A program made the translations under genes and the position numbers. Below the pieces are notes generated by a model that saw nothing but the letters and a program-made list of their open reading frames with translations, did no database searches and had not been told where the DNA came from. Shown here in pieces: positions 23,946 through 31,742 of a stretch of DNA of 36,493 nucleotides (within the stretch, counting starts at the first letter, position 1; each line of letters begins with the position of its first letter). Source of the stretch: Dehalococcoidia bacterium (GTDB lineage Bacteria > Chloroflexota > Dehalococcoidia > Lucifugimonadales > UBA3495). Location: assembly GCA_009692925.1 (NCBI GenBank), contig SHYG01000016.1, positions 1 through 36,493 of the forward strand. The letters run 5' to 3'.

Positions 23946-24752
23946 TTGCGTCGGCGGGTGCTCACGGCTCTGGTGGGCATCCCCATCCTGGTGGGCGCCG
24001 TCTGGTGGGGCGGGATTTGGCTAACCCTGCTGGTGCTAGCTGCCGCGCTGCTGGGCCTGCGCGAAATCTACCGCCTGACGCCGCCGGGGGTTGGTCCGCT
24101 GCCGCTGGCCCTGGGCGCGCTCTGGGTGGCGGCGCTGGTGCTGGCGGGGCAGGCCGCGGCGGACCCTTCGGAGTTGCTGCTGGCGTCTGTCGGCGTATTC
24201 TTGGGCCTGCTGTGGGTGATCGCGTTTTACCGGGGCAGCCGGGTGCCCGCCACTCTGGCGTACCTGGCGGGCGGGGCGCTATACATCGGGTTTCCCCTGG
24301 CCCACGCGCTGGCCCTGCGGCACTTGGGGGACGGTGATGCGCTGGGCCGCAGCTGGCTGCTCTTCGCCCTGCTGGTAACCTTCGCCGTAGACACCGGCGC
24401 CTTCTTCATTGGCCGGTCGGTAGGACGCCATCGCATGGCCCCCGGCATCAGTCCGGGCAAGACCTGGGAGGGCGCAGTTGGTGGTTTTCTGTGTGCGGTG
24501 GTGGTAGCCTTGGCGCTGGCCCAGCTGCTTGAGCTGCGGGTGGCCCTTTGGCAGGCCGGGGCCATCGGCGTCGTCGTGGGAGTGGTTGCCCAGGTGGGAG
24601 ACCTGTTCGAGTCAAAATTAAAGCGCCTGTCGCAGGTCAAGGATTCCGGCAGTATAATTCCGGGACATGGTGGAATCTTGGACCGTCTGGATAGCTTGCT
24701 GGCGGCGATACCGTGCGTATACTATCTGGCGGTGGTGGTGTTCGAGGCATGA
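23946..24752 (+). CDS. cdsA: Phosphatidate cytidylyltransferase (CDP-diacylglycerol synthase)
   Basis: The product joins CTP and phosphatidic acid at the membrane. The 268-residue, highly hydrophobic protein (about seven or eight membrane segments) has the family signatures ISPGKTWEGAVGG and KDSGSIIPGHGGILDRLDSL (two segments). TTG 23946 is the start: it follows the uppS stop by two bases, has GAGG eight bases upstream, and gives the usual RRRVLTALVGIP opening. The longer frame starting at 23808 would overlap uppS and is not credible. Confidence 0.93.
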   Translation: MRRRVLTALVGIPILVGAVWWGGIWLTLLVLAAALLGLREIYRLTPPGVGPLPLALGALWVAALVLAGQAAADPSELLLASVGVFLGLLWVIAFYRGSRVPATLAYLAGGALYIGFPLAHALALRHLGDGDALGRSWLLFALLVTFAVDTGAFFIGRSVGRHRMAPGISPGKTWEGAVGGFLCAVVVALALAQLLELRVALWQAGAIGVVVGVVAQVGDLFESKLKRLSQVKDSGSIIPGHGGILDRLDSLLAAIPCVYYLAVVVFEA

Positions 24753-24759
24753 AACGAGC

Positions 24760-25878
24760 ATGAAAAGAATCGTAGTGCTGGGGTCTACTGGATCGATAGG
24801 CCGCCAAACCCTGGACGTGGTGCGGGCCTTTCCCCAGGAGTTTGAGGTGGTAGGCCTGGCCGCGGGGAACAATGTCCAGTTGCTTTCCCAGCAGATGGCG
24901 GAGTTCCACCCCTCATACGTTTTCTGCCTGCAACGCCCCGGCGAATTGCCGGCGGGCGTCGGGTTTTTGCCCATGGAGGAGATGGTGTGCCTGGAAGAGG
25001 CCAACCTGGTGATGGTGGCGACCACCGGCGTTGCGGGTTTGGTGCCCACCCTCAATGCCCTCCAGCATGGCAAGTCGGTGGCCCTGTCCAACAAGGAGCC
25101 CATCGTCATGGCGGGGGCCATGATCAAGGAGTACGAGCGGCGTTATGGCGGCGCCGTATTGCCGGTGGATAGCGAGCCCAGCGCTATCTGGCAATGCCTG
25201 CAGGGGGAGGATAACGATGTCCAGCGGATCATCATTACCGCCTCCGGGGGCCCCTTCCGCAGCACTCCCCTGGAAGATATGGCCTCCGTGACACCAGTGC
25301 AGGCCCTCAAGCACCCCACCTGGCAGATGGGAAGGAAAATAACCATCGATTCTGCTACGCTTATGAATAAGGCCTTCGAGGTCATAGAGTCGCACTGGTT
25401 ATTTGGCGTACCCTGGGACAAGATTGAAGTGGTGGTTCATCCCCAAAGCACAGTCCATTCCATGGTGGAGTTCGCCGACGGCTCAGTGAAAGCCCAGCTA
25501 GGCCCTCCGGACATGCGGCTGCCTATCCAGTACGCCCTTTTCCATCCCCAGCGCATGGCCAACGGGGTTACGCCCCGGCTTAACACTAGAGTCCCGTTGT
25601 CGTTGACTTTTGAGCCCCTGGAGGAGGGACGTTATCCCTGCTTTGCCCTGGCGCTGCACGCGGCGCAGCAGGGCGGCACCTTTCCCGCGGTGCTCAGCGC
25701 CGCCGACGAGGTGGCGGTCACCGCCTTCCTGGAGGAACGGATCGGGTTCACGGACATTTACCGGGTGGTGGAGCGGGTGCTGGCGGAGCACGACTCCCTC
25801 CCGGGACAAGAGTTGGGTGAACTGCTTGAGGCTGATGCCTGGGCCACCCAACGGACCGCTCAGATAATACGGATGTAG
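24760..25878 (+). CDS. dxr: 1-deoxy-D-xylulose-5-phosphate reductoisomerase
   Basis: The product makes 2-C-methyl-D-erythritol 4-phosphate with NADPH in the MEP isoprenoid pathway. The 372-residue protein has LGSTGSIGRQTLDVV, ALSNKEPIVMAG, PVDSEPSAIWQ (most relatives have PVDSEHSA, so His is Pro), IITASGGPFR, KITIDSATLMNK and VVHPQSTVHSMVEF. ATG 24760 is the start, since it directly precedes the KRIVVLGSTG strand; the frame's earlier start at 24667 lies inside cdsA. rseP starts 6 bp after the stop. Confidence 0.95.
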   Translation: MKRIVVLGSTGSIGRQTLDVVRAFPQEFEVVGLAAGNNVQLLSQQMAEFHPSYVFCLQRPGELPAGVGFLPMEEMVCLEEANLVMVATTGVAGLVPTLNALQHGKSVALSNKEPIVMAGAMIKEYERRYGGAVLPVDSEPSAIWQCLQGEDNDVQRIIITASGGPFRSTPLEDMASVTPVQALKHPTWQMGRKITIDSATLMNKAFEVIESHWLFGVPWDKIEVVVHPQSTVHSMVEFADGSVKAQLGPPDMRLPIQYALFHPQRMANGVTPRLNTRVPLSLTFEPLEEGRYPCFALALHAAQQGGTFPAVLSAADEVAVTAFLEERIGFTDIYRVVERVLAEHDSLPGQELGELLEADAWATQRTAQIIRM

Positions 25879-25884
25879 AGGAAG

Positions 25885-27249
25885 ATGGAAGCATTTCTAA
25901 TAACCCTGGCTTCGTTCATCCCTATGCTCACCATGCTGGTGGTGGTCCACGAGATGGGCCACTTTTTCACGGCAAAATGGTTCCACATCAAGATACTGGA
26001 ATTTGGCGTAGGTTACCCGCCGCGCGCCTTTGGCATTTACACTGGCCGTACCCGCGTGCTGCTGGACGCCAATACCAAATACGTCAATGCGGCGGGATCT
26101 GCGGAGTTGAAGCCCGGACAATTCATCAAGGTTAGCTCTGCCGACGGTCCCGACGGGAACCTGGTGGCTCGAATTATCGAGGTGCCCCAGAAGGGCGTCC
26201 GCCTCAAGAAGGACAAAACAGCCCCTAAACCGCCGAAGCTGCCGAAGTCCCCGAGGCTCCAGGCGCCCAAGGGCGGCGACGAGTTTCTGAAGCACGACGG
26301 CAAAATCCGGGCCATCGGCGCGGACTCCATGATCCTGGCGGACATGGCGTACACCTTCAACTGGACTCCCCTGGGCGGGTTTGTGCGCCTGGCTGGAGAG
26401 AACAACCCGGCGGTGCCCCGCAGCCTGGCCAGTAAGAGCGTATTCGCCCGTTCAGTAGTGCTGGCGGCCGGCTCGGCGATGAACGCGCTGCTCCCCATGG
26501 TCATCATGGCGGTCATGTTCATGATCCCCCAGGACGTGACCGTGGGTAATGTGGTGGTGACGGAGGTGCTCCCGGGGTCTCCGGCCGAGGCTGCTGGCAT
26601 GCGGGCGAGAGATGTGGTGCTGAAGGCCGGCGGGCGCGTCGCTGAGACGCAGTCTGATGTGCCCCGCGCCGTTAGCTTGAACCTGGGCTCGGAGATGGAG
26701 TGGGTGGTGCAGCGGGGAGCGACGCAGCAAGTAATCCGGGTCACTCCCAGATACAATCCTCCGGAAGGCCAGGGCCCCACCGGCGTGCGGCTTTCCTTGG
26801 AGAATTCGCGTGTGGAGACCCGCTCGGATCCACCATGGGTTGCGGTGCCCAAAGGTGTGGCCGGCACCTGGGACCTGCTGATCCTGCTTAAGAAAGAGGT
26901 CGCCAGCTGGGTAGTGGGCGGAAGAAGCCCGGAGCTTTCCGGCCCCATTGGCATTGCCCAGGTGACGGGCGAGGTCACCCGTGAAGGCGGCTTGGGCGGC
27001 TGGCTGGTGCTGGCAGTCCTGTTCAGCGTCAACCTGGCCATCCTCAACATTCTGCCCATCCCCATGCTGGACGGCGGCCGGCTGCTGTTTGTCCTAATCG
27101 AGTGGGTGCGCCGGGGCAAGCGCATCCCCGCGGAGAAAGAGGGGATGGTGCACCTGGCAGGCTTTGTGTTGCTCATCACCTTCGTCCTGTACATCAGCTA
27201 CGGGGACATCGTGCGGCTCATCCAGGGCAAGAGCATACTGGGCGGGTAG
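25885..27249 (+). CDS. rseP: Site-2 metalloprotease RseP with a large cytoplasm-proximal insertion
   Basis: The product is an intramembrane zinc protease that cuts membrane-bound regulators. The 454-residue protein has helix 1 with HEMGH (His22, Glu23, His26), EFGVGYPPRAFG, the PLGGFVRLAGE strand, one PDZ domain (about 225-300) and the second metal motif ILPIPMLDGG (Asp396). Between GIYTGRTRV (51-58) and YTFNWTPLGG (156-165) lies an insertion of roughly 95 residues, with a Lys/Pro-rich run (KPPKLPKSPR), absent from common RseP proteins. GAGG lies before ATG 25885. A terminator hairpin follows. Confidence 0.9.
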   Translation: MEAFLITLASFIPMLTMLVVVHEMGHFFTAKWFHIKILEFGVGYPPRAFGIYTGRTRVLLDANTKYVNAAGSAELKPGQFIKVSSADGPDGNLVARIIEVPQKGVRLKKDKTAPKPPKLPKSPRLQAPKGGDEFLKHDGKIRAIGADSMILADMAYTFNWTPLGGFVRLAGENNPAVPRSLASKSVFARSVVLAAGSAMNALLPMVIMAVMFMIPQDVTVGNVVVTEVLPGSPAEAAGMRARDVVLKAGGRVAETQSDVPRAVSLNLGSEMEWVVQRGATQQVIRVTPRYNPPEGQGPTGVRLSLENSRVETRSDPPWVAVPKGVAGTWDLLILLKKEVASWVVGGRSPELSGPIGIAQVTGEVTREGGLGGWLVLAVLFSVNLAILNILPIPMLDGGRLLFVLIEWVRRGKRIPAEKEGMVHLAGFVLLITFVLYISYGDIVRLIQGKSILGG

Positions 27250-27290
27250 GCATACCAGCCGAATCACGCGACAAGTGGGAGTCTTTGAAC

Positions 27291-27319
27291 GCAGGGGCAG
27301 GTTTCAAACCTGCCCCTGC
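27291..27319 (+). terminator. Terminator-like hairpin after rseP
   Basis: The arms GCAGGGGCAGGTTT (27291-27304) and AAACCTGCCCCTGC (27306-27319) are perfectly complementary. The tail TGCTTTCT has only a short T-run. The same GCAGGGGC theme recurs after the MFS gene, so it may also be a dispersed palindrome. Confidence 0.6.
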
Positions 27320-27468
27320 TGCTTTCTAGGGCGCGTAATCGCATAATAAGGATGGATATACATCCCCCTCCCCTTTCGTGTAACATTCACTCCGCTTACG
27401 ATGTACTAGGTTCACCAGCTCCTTCATGCTGGGACGTTTATCTTCTGGCAAGGGCAGGAGTGTGCTCC

Positions 27469-28596
27469 ATGAACAAGCGCCGGGTCACCAAAGCGGTGTA
27501 CGTGGGCGGAGTCAAGGTTGGCGGCGGGGCCGACATCACCGTCCAGTCCATGACCAAGACCGACACCCGCGACGTCGCCGCCACGGTTCGCCAGATTCAC
27601 GAGCTGGAGGAGGCGGGCTGCGAGATCATTCGCTGCGCCGTGCCCGACATGGCGGCGGCCAAGGCCATGGCGGAGATCAAGAAGCAGATCCACATCCCCC
27701 TCATCGCCGACATCCACTTCCACTACCAGCTTGCCCTGGAGTGTGCCCTGGGCGGCGTAGACTGCCTGCGCCTCAACCCCGGCAATCTGCGCGACGAAGC
27801 CCAGGTGCGGCAGGTGGTGCAGTCCGCCAAGGCGCGGGGCATCCCCATCCGCATCGGCGTCAACTTTGGCAGCCTGCCTCCGGTGGGCGGCATCGGCCGA
27901 ACGCGGGGGTTCTCCCGGCACATGGATTTGGTCAACCGGCTGCCCAAGGCCGGGGAAGGCAAAGAGGGCGAGTACAGCGTGGTGGACCACATGGTCGCCA
28001 CCGCCCTGTGGGAGATTAGCCTTCTGGAAGAGCAGGACTTCGACAACATCAAGATTTCGCTGAAGGCCTTTGACGTGCCCACCACCGTGGAGGCGTACCG
28101 GCGCCTGTCCCAGATGGTGCCCTATCCGCTGCACCTCGGCATCACCGAGGCGGGCACTGTGTCGTCGGGCTCCATCCGCACCGCCGTGGGTCTGGGGATT
28201 TTGCTGTACGAGGGCATCGGCGATACGATCCGCGTCTCCCTGAGCGGCGACTCCAAGGAAGAGGTGGCCGCCGGGTACGAGATTCTCAAGTCGCTAAACC
28301 TGCGCAGCAAAGGCGCCACCCTGGTGGCCTGCCCCAGCTGCGGCCGGGCCGACGTGGACGTGGTGCGCCTGGCCAACGACGTGGACGCCCTGCTGAAGAA
28401 GAGCAACAAGAAGATCAAAGTGGCGGTGATGGGCTGCGAGGTCAACGGCCCCGGCGAGGCCAAGGACGCCGACGTGGGCATCGCCGCGGGTGCGGGCCGG
28501 GCCATTATCTTCCGCAAGGGGCAGAAGGTGCGGGTGGTGCCCGCCGCAGATATGCTGACTGCCCTGATGGAAGAGGTGGAGAAGGCCGAAGCCTGA
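27469..28596 (+). CDS. ispG: (E)-4-hydroxy-3-methylbut-2-enyl-diphosphate synthase (ispG, flavodoxin or ferredoxin type)
   Basis: The product converts MEcPP to HMBPP in the MEP pathway with a [4Fe-4S] cluster. The 375-residue protein is a TIM barrel followed by the cluster domain with Cys288, Cys291 (ACPSCGR) and Cys323 (GCEVNGPGEA). Also seen are IRCAVPDM, PLIADIHFHY, LRLNPGN, RIGVNFGSL, LGITEAGT and DTIRVSLS. ATG 27469 has AGGAG eight bases upstream; the frame runs further up but without homology. The 150 bp between the rseP terminator and this start probably hold its own promoter. Confidence 0.95.
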   Translation: MNKRRVTKAVYVGGVKVGGGADITVQSMTKTDTRDVAATVRQIHELEEAGCEIIRCAVPDMAAAKAMAEIKKQIHIPLIADIHFHYQLALECALGGVDCLRLNPGNLRDEAQVRQVVQSAKARGIPIRIGVNFGSLPPVGGIGRTRGFSRHMDLVNRLPKAGEGKEGEYSVVDHMVATALWEISLLEEQDFDNIKISLKAFDVPTTVEAYRRLSQMVPYPLHLGITEAGTVSSGSIRTAVGLGILLYEGIGDTIRVSLSGDSKEEVAAGYEILKSLNLRSKGATLVACPSCGRADVDVVRLANDVDALLKKSNKKIKVAVMGCEVNGPGEAKDADVGIAAGAGRAIIFRKGQKVRVVPAADMLTALMEEVEKAEA

Positions 28597-28612
28597 TGGT
28601 GGCGCTCGTACT

Positions 28613-30319
28613 ATGAAGTTCACTCGCCTGGTGTCCAAGACCCTGCGCGCCGACCCGCCCGAGGCCGAGACCGCCGCTCATCGCCTGATGCTGCGGGGCG
28701 GGCTGATTTATCAGGTGGCCGCCGGCGTCTACGCCTACCTGCCGCTGGCCTGGCGCTCCCTGCGCAAGATTGAGAACATCATTCGCGAGGAGATGAACGC
28801 CGCCGGCGGGCAGGAGTTGATGATGCCCGCGCTCCAGCCCCTGGAGCTGTGGGAGCAGACCAACCGCCGCGCCGCCTTCGGGGATAACATGTTCTCCCTC
28901 CAGGACCGCCGGGGTCGCGCCATGGTGCTGGCGCCCACCCATGAGGAGGTCATCACCAGCATTGTGCGGGCCAACGTGCAGAGCTACCGAGACCTGCCGG
29001 TGGTCCTGTACCAGATTCAGACCAAGTTCCGGGACGAGCTCCGCCCCCGGGCCGGTCTGGTGCGGGTGCGGGAGTTCACCATGAAGGACGCCTACAGCTT
29101 CCACGCCGACGACGCCAGCCTGGATGAGAGCTATCAGGCTATGGCCCAGGCCTACCGCAACATCTACCGGCGGTGTGGCCTGCCGGTGCTGATGGCCGAG
29201 GCCGACAGCGGGGCCATCGGCGGCAAGGACTCCCACGAGTTCATCCTGCCCACCAGCACTGGAGAGGACACCGTCATCACCTGCCCCGGCTGTGGCTACA
29301 CCGCCAACGCGGAGAAGGCCGCCGGGCGCTTTCCTGACCTGGCGCCAGAGCCGGCGCAGCCCCTGCAAGCGGTGAAGACCCCCGGCATCAAAACTATCGC
29401 CGCGCTGGCGGAGTTTCTGAGCATTCCTGAATCGCGCACCCTCAAGGCGGTGTTATATACCGCCGACGACGAGCTGGTGTTCGCCACGCTGCGGGGCGAC
29501 CTGGAGGTCAACGAGGTCAAGCTGAAGAACGCCCTGCACTGCCGCACCCTGCGCCTGGCCACCGACGAGGAGCTGAAGGCCGCCGGGCTGGTAGCTGGCT
29601 TTGCCTCGCCCATCGGCATCACTGGCGTCAAGCGGGTGGGCGACCCATCTATCACCAGTGGCAGCAGCTTTGTGGCGGGGGCCAACCAGCCCGACACGCA
29701 CCTGCGCGGGGCCAGCTACCCCCGGGACTTCCAGGTAGACCTGCTGGCGGACATCGCCTTGGCCCAGCCGGGCCACGGCTGCCCCCGCTGCGACCGCGTT
29801 CTGGAGTCTACTCGCGGCGTGGAGGTGGGCCATATCTTCAAGCTGGGCACCTACTTCTCCGAGACCCTGGGGGCGCTGCACCTGGACCGGGAGGGGCAGC
29901 AGAAACCCATTATCATGGGGTGCTACGGCATCGGCGTGGGCCGGCTGCTGGCGGCGGCCATCGAGCAGAACCACGATGACAAGGGCATGGTCTTCCCCGC
30001 GCCCATCGCCCCCTACCAGGTGCATCTGGTGGGCCTGAACCTGAGCGACGCCGCGGTGGCCCAAGCCGCCGGGCAGCTATACCGTGACCTGTGGGCGGCG
30101 GGCATCGAGACGCTCTACGACGACCGACCCGACCCGACGGCCGGAGTCAAGCTCAACGACGCTGATCTCTTGGGGATGCCGGTGCGCCTGGTGGTCAGCC
30201 CGCGCAATTTAAGAAACGGCGCGGTGGAGGTAAAGGGACGGCGGGAGGCGGCGGCCAACATGGTGCCCCTGGACCAGGTGGTGTCCCACCTGGCGGCGCG
30301 GCTGGCGGCGGAGGGGTAA
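28613..30319 (+). CDS. proS: Prolyl-tRNA synthetase, bacterial type with editing domain
   Basis: The product charges tRNA-Pro. The 568-residue class II enzyme has motif 2 and surroundings (PTHEEVITSI, YQIQTKFRDELRPR, REFTMKDAYSFH), a YbaK-type editing (INS) domain (about 255-375: IKTIAALAEFLSIP, LVFATLRGDLEVNEVKL, FASPIG), then the active-site strand EVGHIFKLGTYFSE, motif 3 MGCYGIGVGRLLAAAIEQ and an anticodon-binding domain ending QVVSHLAARLAAEG. It starts 16 bp after ispG and ends the conserved run that begins at rpsB. Confidence 0.96.
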   Translation: MKFTRLVSKTLRADPPEAETAAHRLMLRGGLIYQVAAGVYAYLPLAWRSLRKIENIIREEMNAAGGQELMMPALQPLELWEQTNRRAAFGDNMFSLQDRRGRAMVLAPTHEEVITSIVRANVQSYRDLPVVLYQIQTKFRDELRPRAGLVRVREFTMKDAYSFHADDASLDESYQAMAQAYRNIYRRCGLPVLMAEADSGAIGGKDSHEFILPTSTGEDTVITCPGCGYTANAEKAAGRFPDLAPEPAQPLQAVKTPGIKTIAALAEFLSIPESRTLKAVLYTADDELVFATLRGDLEVNEVKLKNALHCRTLRLATDEELKAAGLVAGFASPIGITGVKRVGDPSITSGSSFVAGANQPDTHLRGASYPRDFQVDLLADIALAQPGHGCPRCDRVLESTRGVEVGHIFKLGTYFSETLGALHLDREGQQKPIIMGCYGIGVGRLLAAAIEQNHDDKGMVFPAPIAPYQVHLVGLNLSDAAVAQAAGQLYRDLWAAGIETLYDDRPDPTAGVKLNDADLLGMPVRLVVSPRNLRNGAVEVKGRREAAANMVPLDQVVSHLAARLAAEG

Positions 30320-30351
30320 CCGCTGGTTTCAGTGGCGGCTGGATACGCTCG

Positions 30352-30486
30352 TTATATTTCTTCCTTGTTGTTATCATCGACCCACTTGTAAAGGTCATCG
30401 ATTGAATGGAATACCGGCTTACCAACGGATTGGTAGTAGGCAACTTCACTTACGAAAATTGGGACGATTTCGGGCCGTCGACCCAT
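30352..30486 (-). pseudogene. 44-codon composite ORF: MITE end fused to a possible gene 3' remnant
   Basis: Reading from ATG 30486 (inside the MITE end) gives MGRRPEIVPIFVS, then EVAYYQSVGKPVFHSIDD and LYKWVDDNNKEEI before TAA. Beyond the MITE part the sequence reads like a real soluble protein's C-terminus, and its base composition is lower in GC than the neighbours. I read it as the tail of a lost gene cut by the element. There is no sign of expression. Confidence 0.3.
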
Positions 30487-30503
30487 TTTTCAGCACCCTG
30501 CTA
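30451..30503. repeat. Half-copy of the MITE found at 7784
   Basis: The segment is the reverse complement of 7784-7836 with one mismatch in 53 bp, including the whole 18-bp TAGCAGGGTGCTGAAAAA end. The other end of the element is missing and foreign sequence follows, so it is a truncated copy or a one-ended remnant. Confidence 0.8.
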
Positions 30504-30542
30504 AGCCCTCTCATACAAACAACGACATTTAGATTAACCCTT

Positions 30543-30722
30543 CTACTTCCCCTTCTTCGGCGGCAAGCTCCGCGCGAACTCCAGCCCCGCTTGCGCCCAT
30601 CGCGCCAGGTCCGCTGGGGCGCGGCGGGCCGCCGGGGCCGCCAGCACCATCCCCTTCATGGCCCGCCCGGTGAAGTCCATGGCGCGCGCATGCGGTTGGG
30701 CCAGTGCCTCATCGCAGGCCAT
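30543..30722 (-). pseudogene. Truncated TfoX N-terminal-domain protein
   Basis: The frame from ATG 30722 codes for 59 residues: EALAQPHARAMDFTGRAMKG in the middle and LEFARSLPPKKGK at the end. These match the second half of the TfoX N-terminal domain family (usual pattern: EALAQPHxRPMDFTGRPMKG, then LPPK). The first roughly 45 residues are missing, and in their place lies a 9-bp-period filler (GCAGAGAGC, GCGGAGAAC, GCAGAGATT). No ribosome-binding site is seen. It is probably a remnant. Confidence 0.6.
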
Positions 30723-30769
30723 TGTAGGAATCTCTGCGTTCTCCGCGCTCTCTGCGGTGAAACGCGTTC

Positions 30770-31273
30770 TTAAGTACCCTGCCGGGGCGTCATGACCGCG
30801 CGCAGCAGCTCCAGGTTGGCCTTGATCGGCGGCGCCAGCCGTCCCTCCCGCGATGAGGACAGCAGCAGCAGCAGCCGGAGCTGGGCCGACAGGTCGCCGG
30901 CCAGCTTCTGCTTGGCCTCCGCCACGGTGTCCGCCGCCACCGGCACTCGCAGGCCCTGCAGGGGCAGCGCGCCGGGAGTCTCTCCGGCCCAGAACTGGTC
31001 CAGGCTGTCAATTACCAGGATGGGGATGTCCCGCGTGAGGACGAATATCGCCTCAGGAGGCGCGTCGGTCGCCCGCAGCACGTCCACCATCACCCGGCTG
31101 GTGTCGGTATGGTTGACGTGGAAGGTAGCGGCGTTGGGCTGGCTGGTGCCAATGCGCCGCCACTCCCAGCCCTCCGGCGTGGCGCGGTCAACGCCGGGCT
31201 CAATCTGCACCGGGCAGGCCAAATCCTCGGCCAGGGGACGGTCTGGCGGCGGCGTGTCTGACGGCTGGGTCAC
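30770..31273 (-). CDS. Hypothetical protein, 167 aa, second gene of an unknown two-gene unit
   Basis: I do not recognise it. It has a Pro/Asp-rich opening, a Trp-rich EGWEWRRIG, a strand-rich middle with RVMVDVLRAT, AIFVLTRDIPILVIDSLDQF, and an Ala/Leu helix bundle (EAKQKLAGDLSAQLRLLLLL) before APPIKANLELLRAVM. There is no signal peptide. GTG 31273 overlaps the TGA of the upstream gene in a GTGA junction (31270-31273), indicating translational coupling. The middle could be a beta-sandwich-like domain, but I cannot support a function. Confidence 0.65.
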   Translation of the reverse strand: MTQPSDTPPPDRPLAEDLACPVQIEPGVDRATPEGWEWRRIGTSQPNAATFHVNHTDTSRVMVDVLRATDAPPEAIFVLTRDIPILVIDSLDQFWAGETPGALPLQGLRVPVAADTVAEAKQKLAGDLSAQLRLLLLLSSSREGRLAPPIKANLELLRAVMTPRQGT

Positions 31274-31629
31274 GCCGGCTTCTCCGTCTCAATCTCCCAG
31301 GCCTTGTACACCTGGTCGGGCAGCGTGATGGGGCCCACCGCCTGCTCGTACTCCCGCACGTGCTTGTTGGTGAGCAGGGCCAGGGCCTTCAGCATCTGCG
31401 GGCTGACCTTGATGCGCGCCCGCAGGATGGGCTCCCGCTCCTCCATCTGCTCGCCGAAGAACAGCACCGCTGAGTAAAGGCTGCTGAAGATGTGCATCGA
31501 GTCGCAGTAAAAGGTGATGGGCTCCCCCGCCGCCTGGGCCTGGGTCTGGGTGTCCCCCGGGTTAACATAAGTCTCGTCTTTGGGTATATTGTCTTCGGGT
31601 GGCACGTAGGGCCGCTGGATGATGGGCAT
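31270..31629 (-). CDS. DUF3467-like protein of unknown function, 119 aa
   Basis: The central pattern FYCDSMHIFSSLYSAVLFFGE followed by the segments RARIKVSPQMLKALALL and REYEQAVGPI (given in parts) resembles DUF3467 proteins, which have a DFxLxFG-like strand and SPQxxKxLxxxL. The family has no assigned function. The N-terminus is Pro/Asp-rich and probably unfolded. ATG 31629 has GGGAGG five bases upstream, and a TATAAT (31697-31692) lies about 60 bp before it. It is coupled to the next gene by GTGA and ends about 120 bp from an IS66 element. Confidence 0.65.
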   Translation of the reverse strand: MPIIQRPYVPPEDNIPKDETYVNPGDTQTQAQAAGEPITFYCDSMHIFSSLYSAVLFFGEQMEEREPILRARIKVSPQMLKALALLTNKHVREYEQAVGPITLPDQVYKAWEIETEKPA

Positions 31630-31691
31630 CTGACCTCCCGTTGTGTGACAGCGAACGCTGCCGCTGGCGTGTGCAATCCTAACTGGGCGGT

Positions 31692-31697
31692 ATTATA
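31692..31697 (-). promoter_or_regulatory. Candidate -10 for the DUF3467-like two-gene unit
   Basis: A perfect TATAAT reads on the minus strand, with TG just before it. The hexamer 17 bp upstream is TATCCA, a weak -35. It lies between the IS66 end and the gene start, so transcription can begin outside the insertion element. Confidence 0.4.
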
Positions 31698-31742
31698 CAC
31701 CGGTGGTCTGCCTTTGGATAAAGATGGGCGCAAGCTGCAGGA

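Noticed and set aside
23808-24752. 314-residue reading of cdsA from 23808
   Set aside because: The extra 46 residues overlap uppS in another frame and match nothing; TTG 23946 gives the normal start.
24667-24759. Upstream start of dxr at 24667
   Set aside because: It lies inside cdsA; ATG 24760 directly precedes the conserved Rossmann strand.
30195-30449. 84-residue minus-strand ORF over the proS end
   Set aside because: It is low-complexity Pro-rich translation antisense to the end of proS; the plausible protein reading in this area is in another frame (30352-30486).
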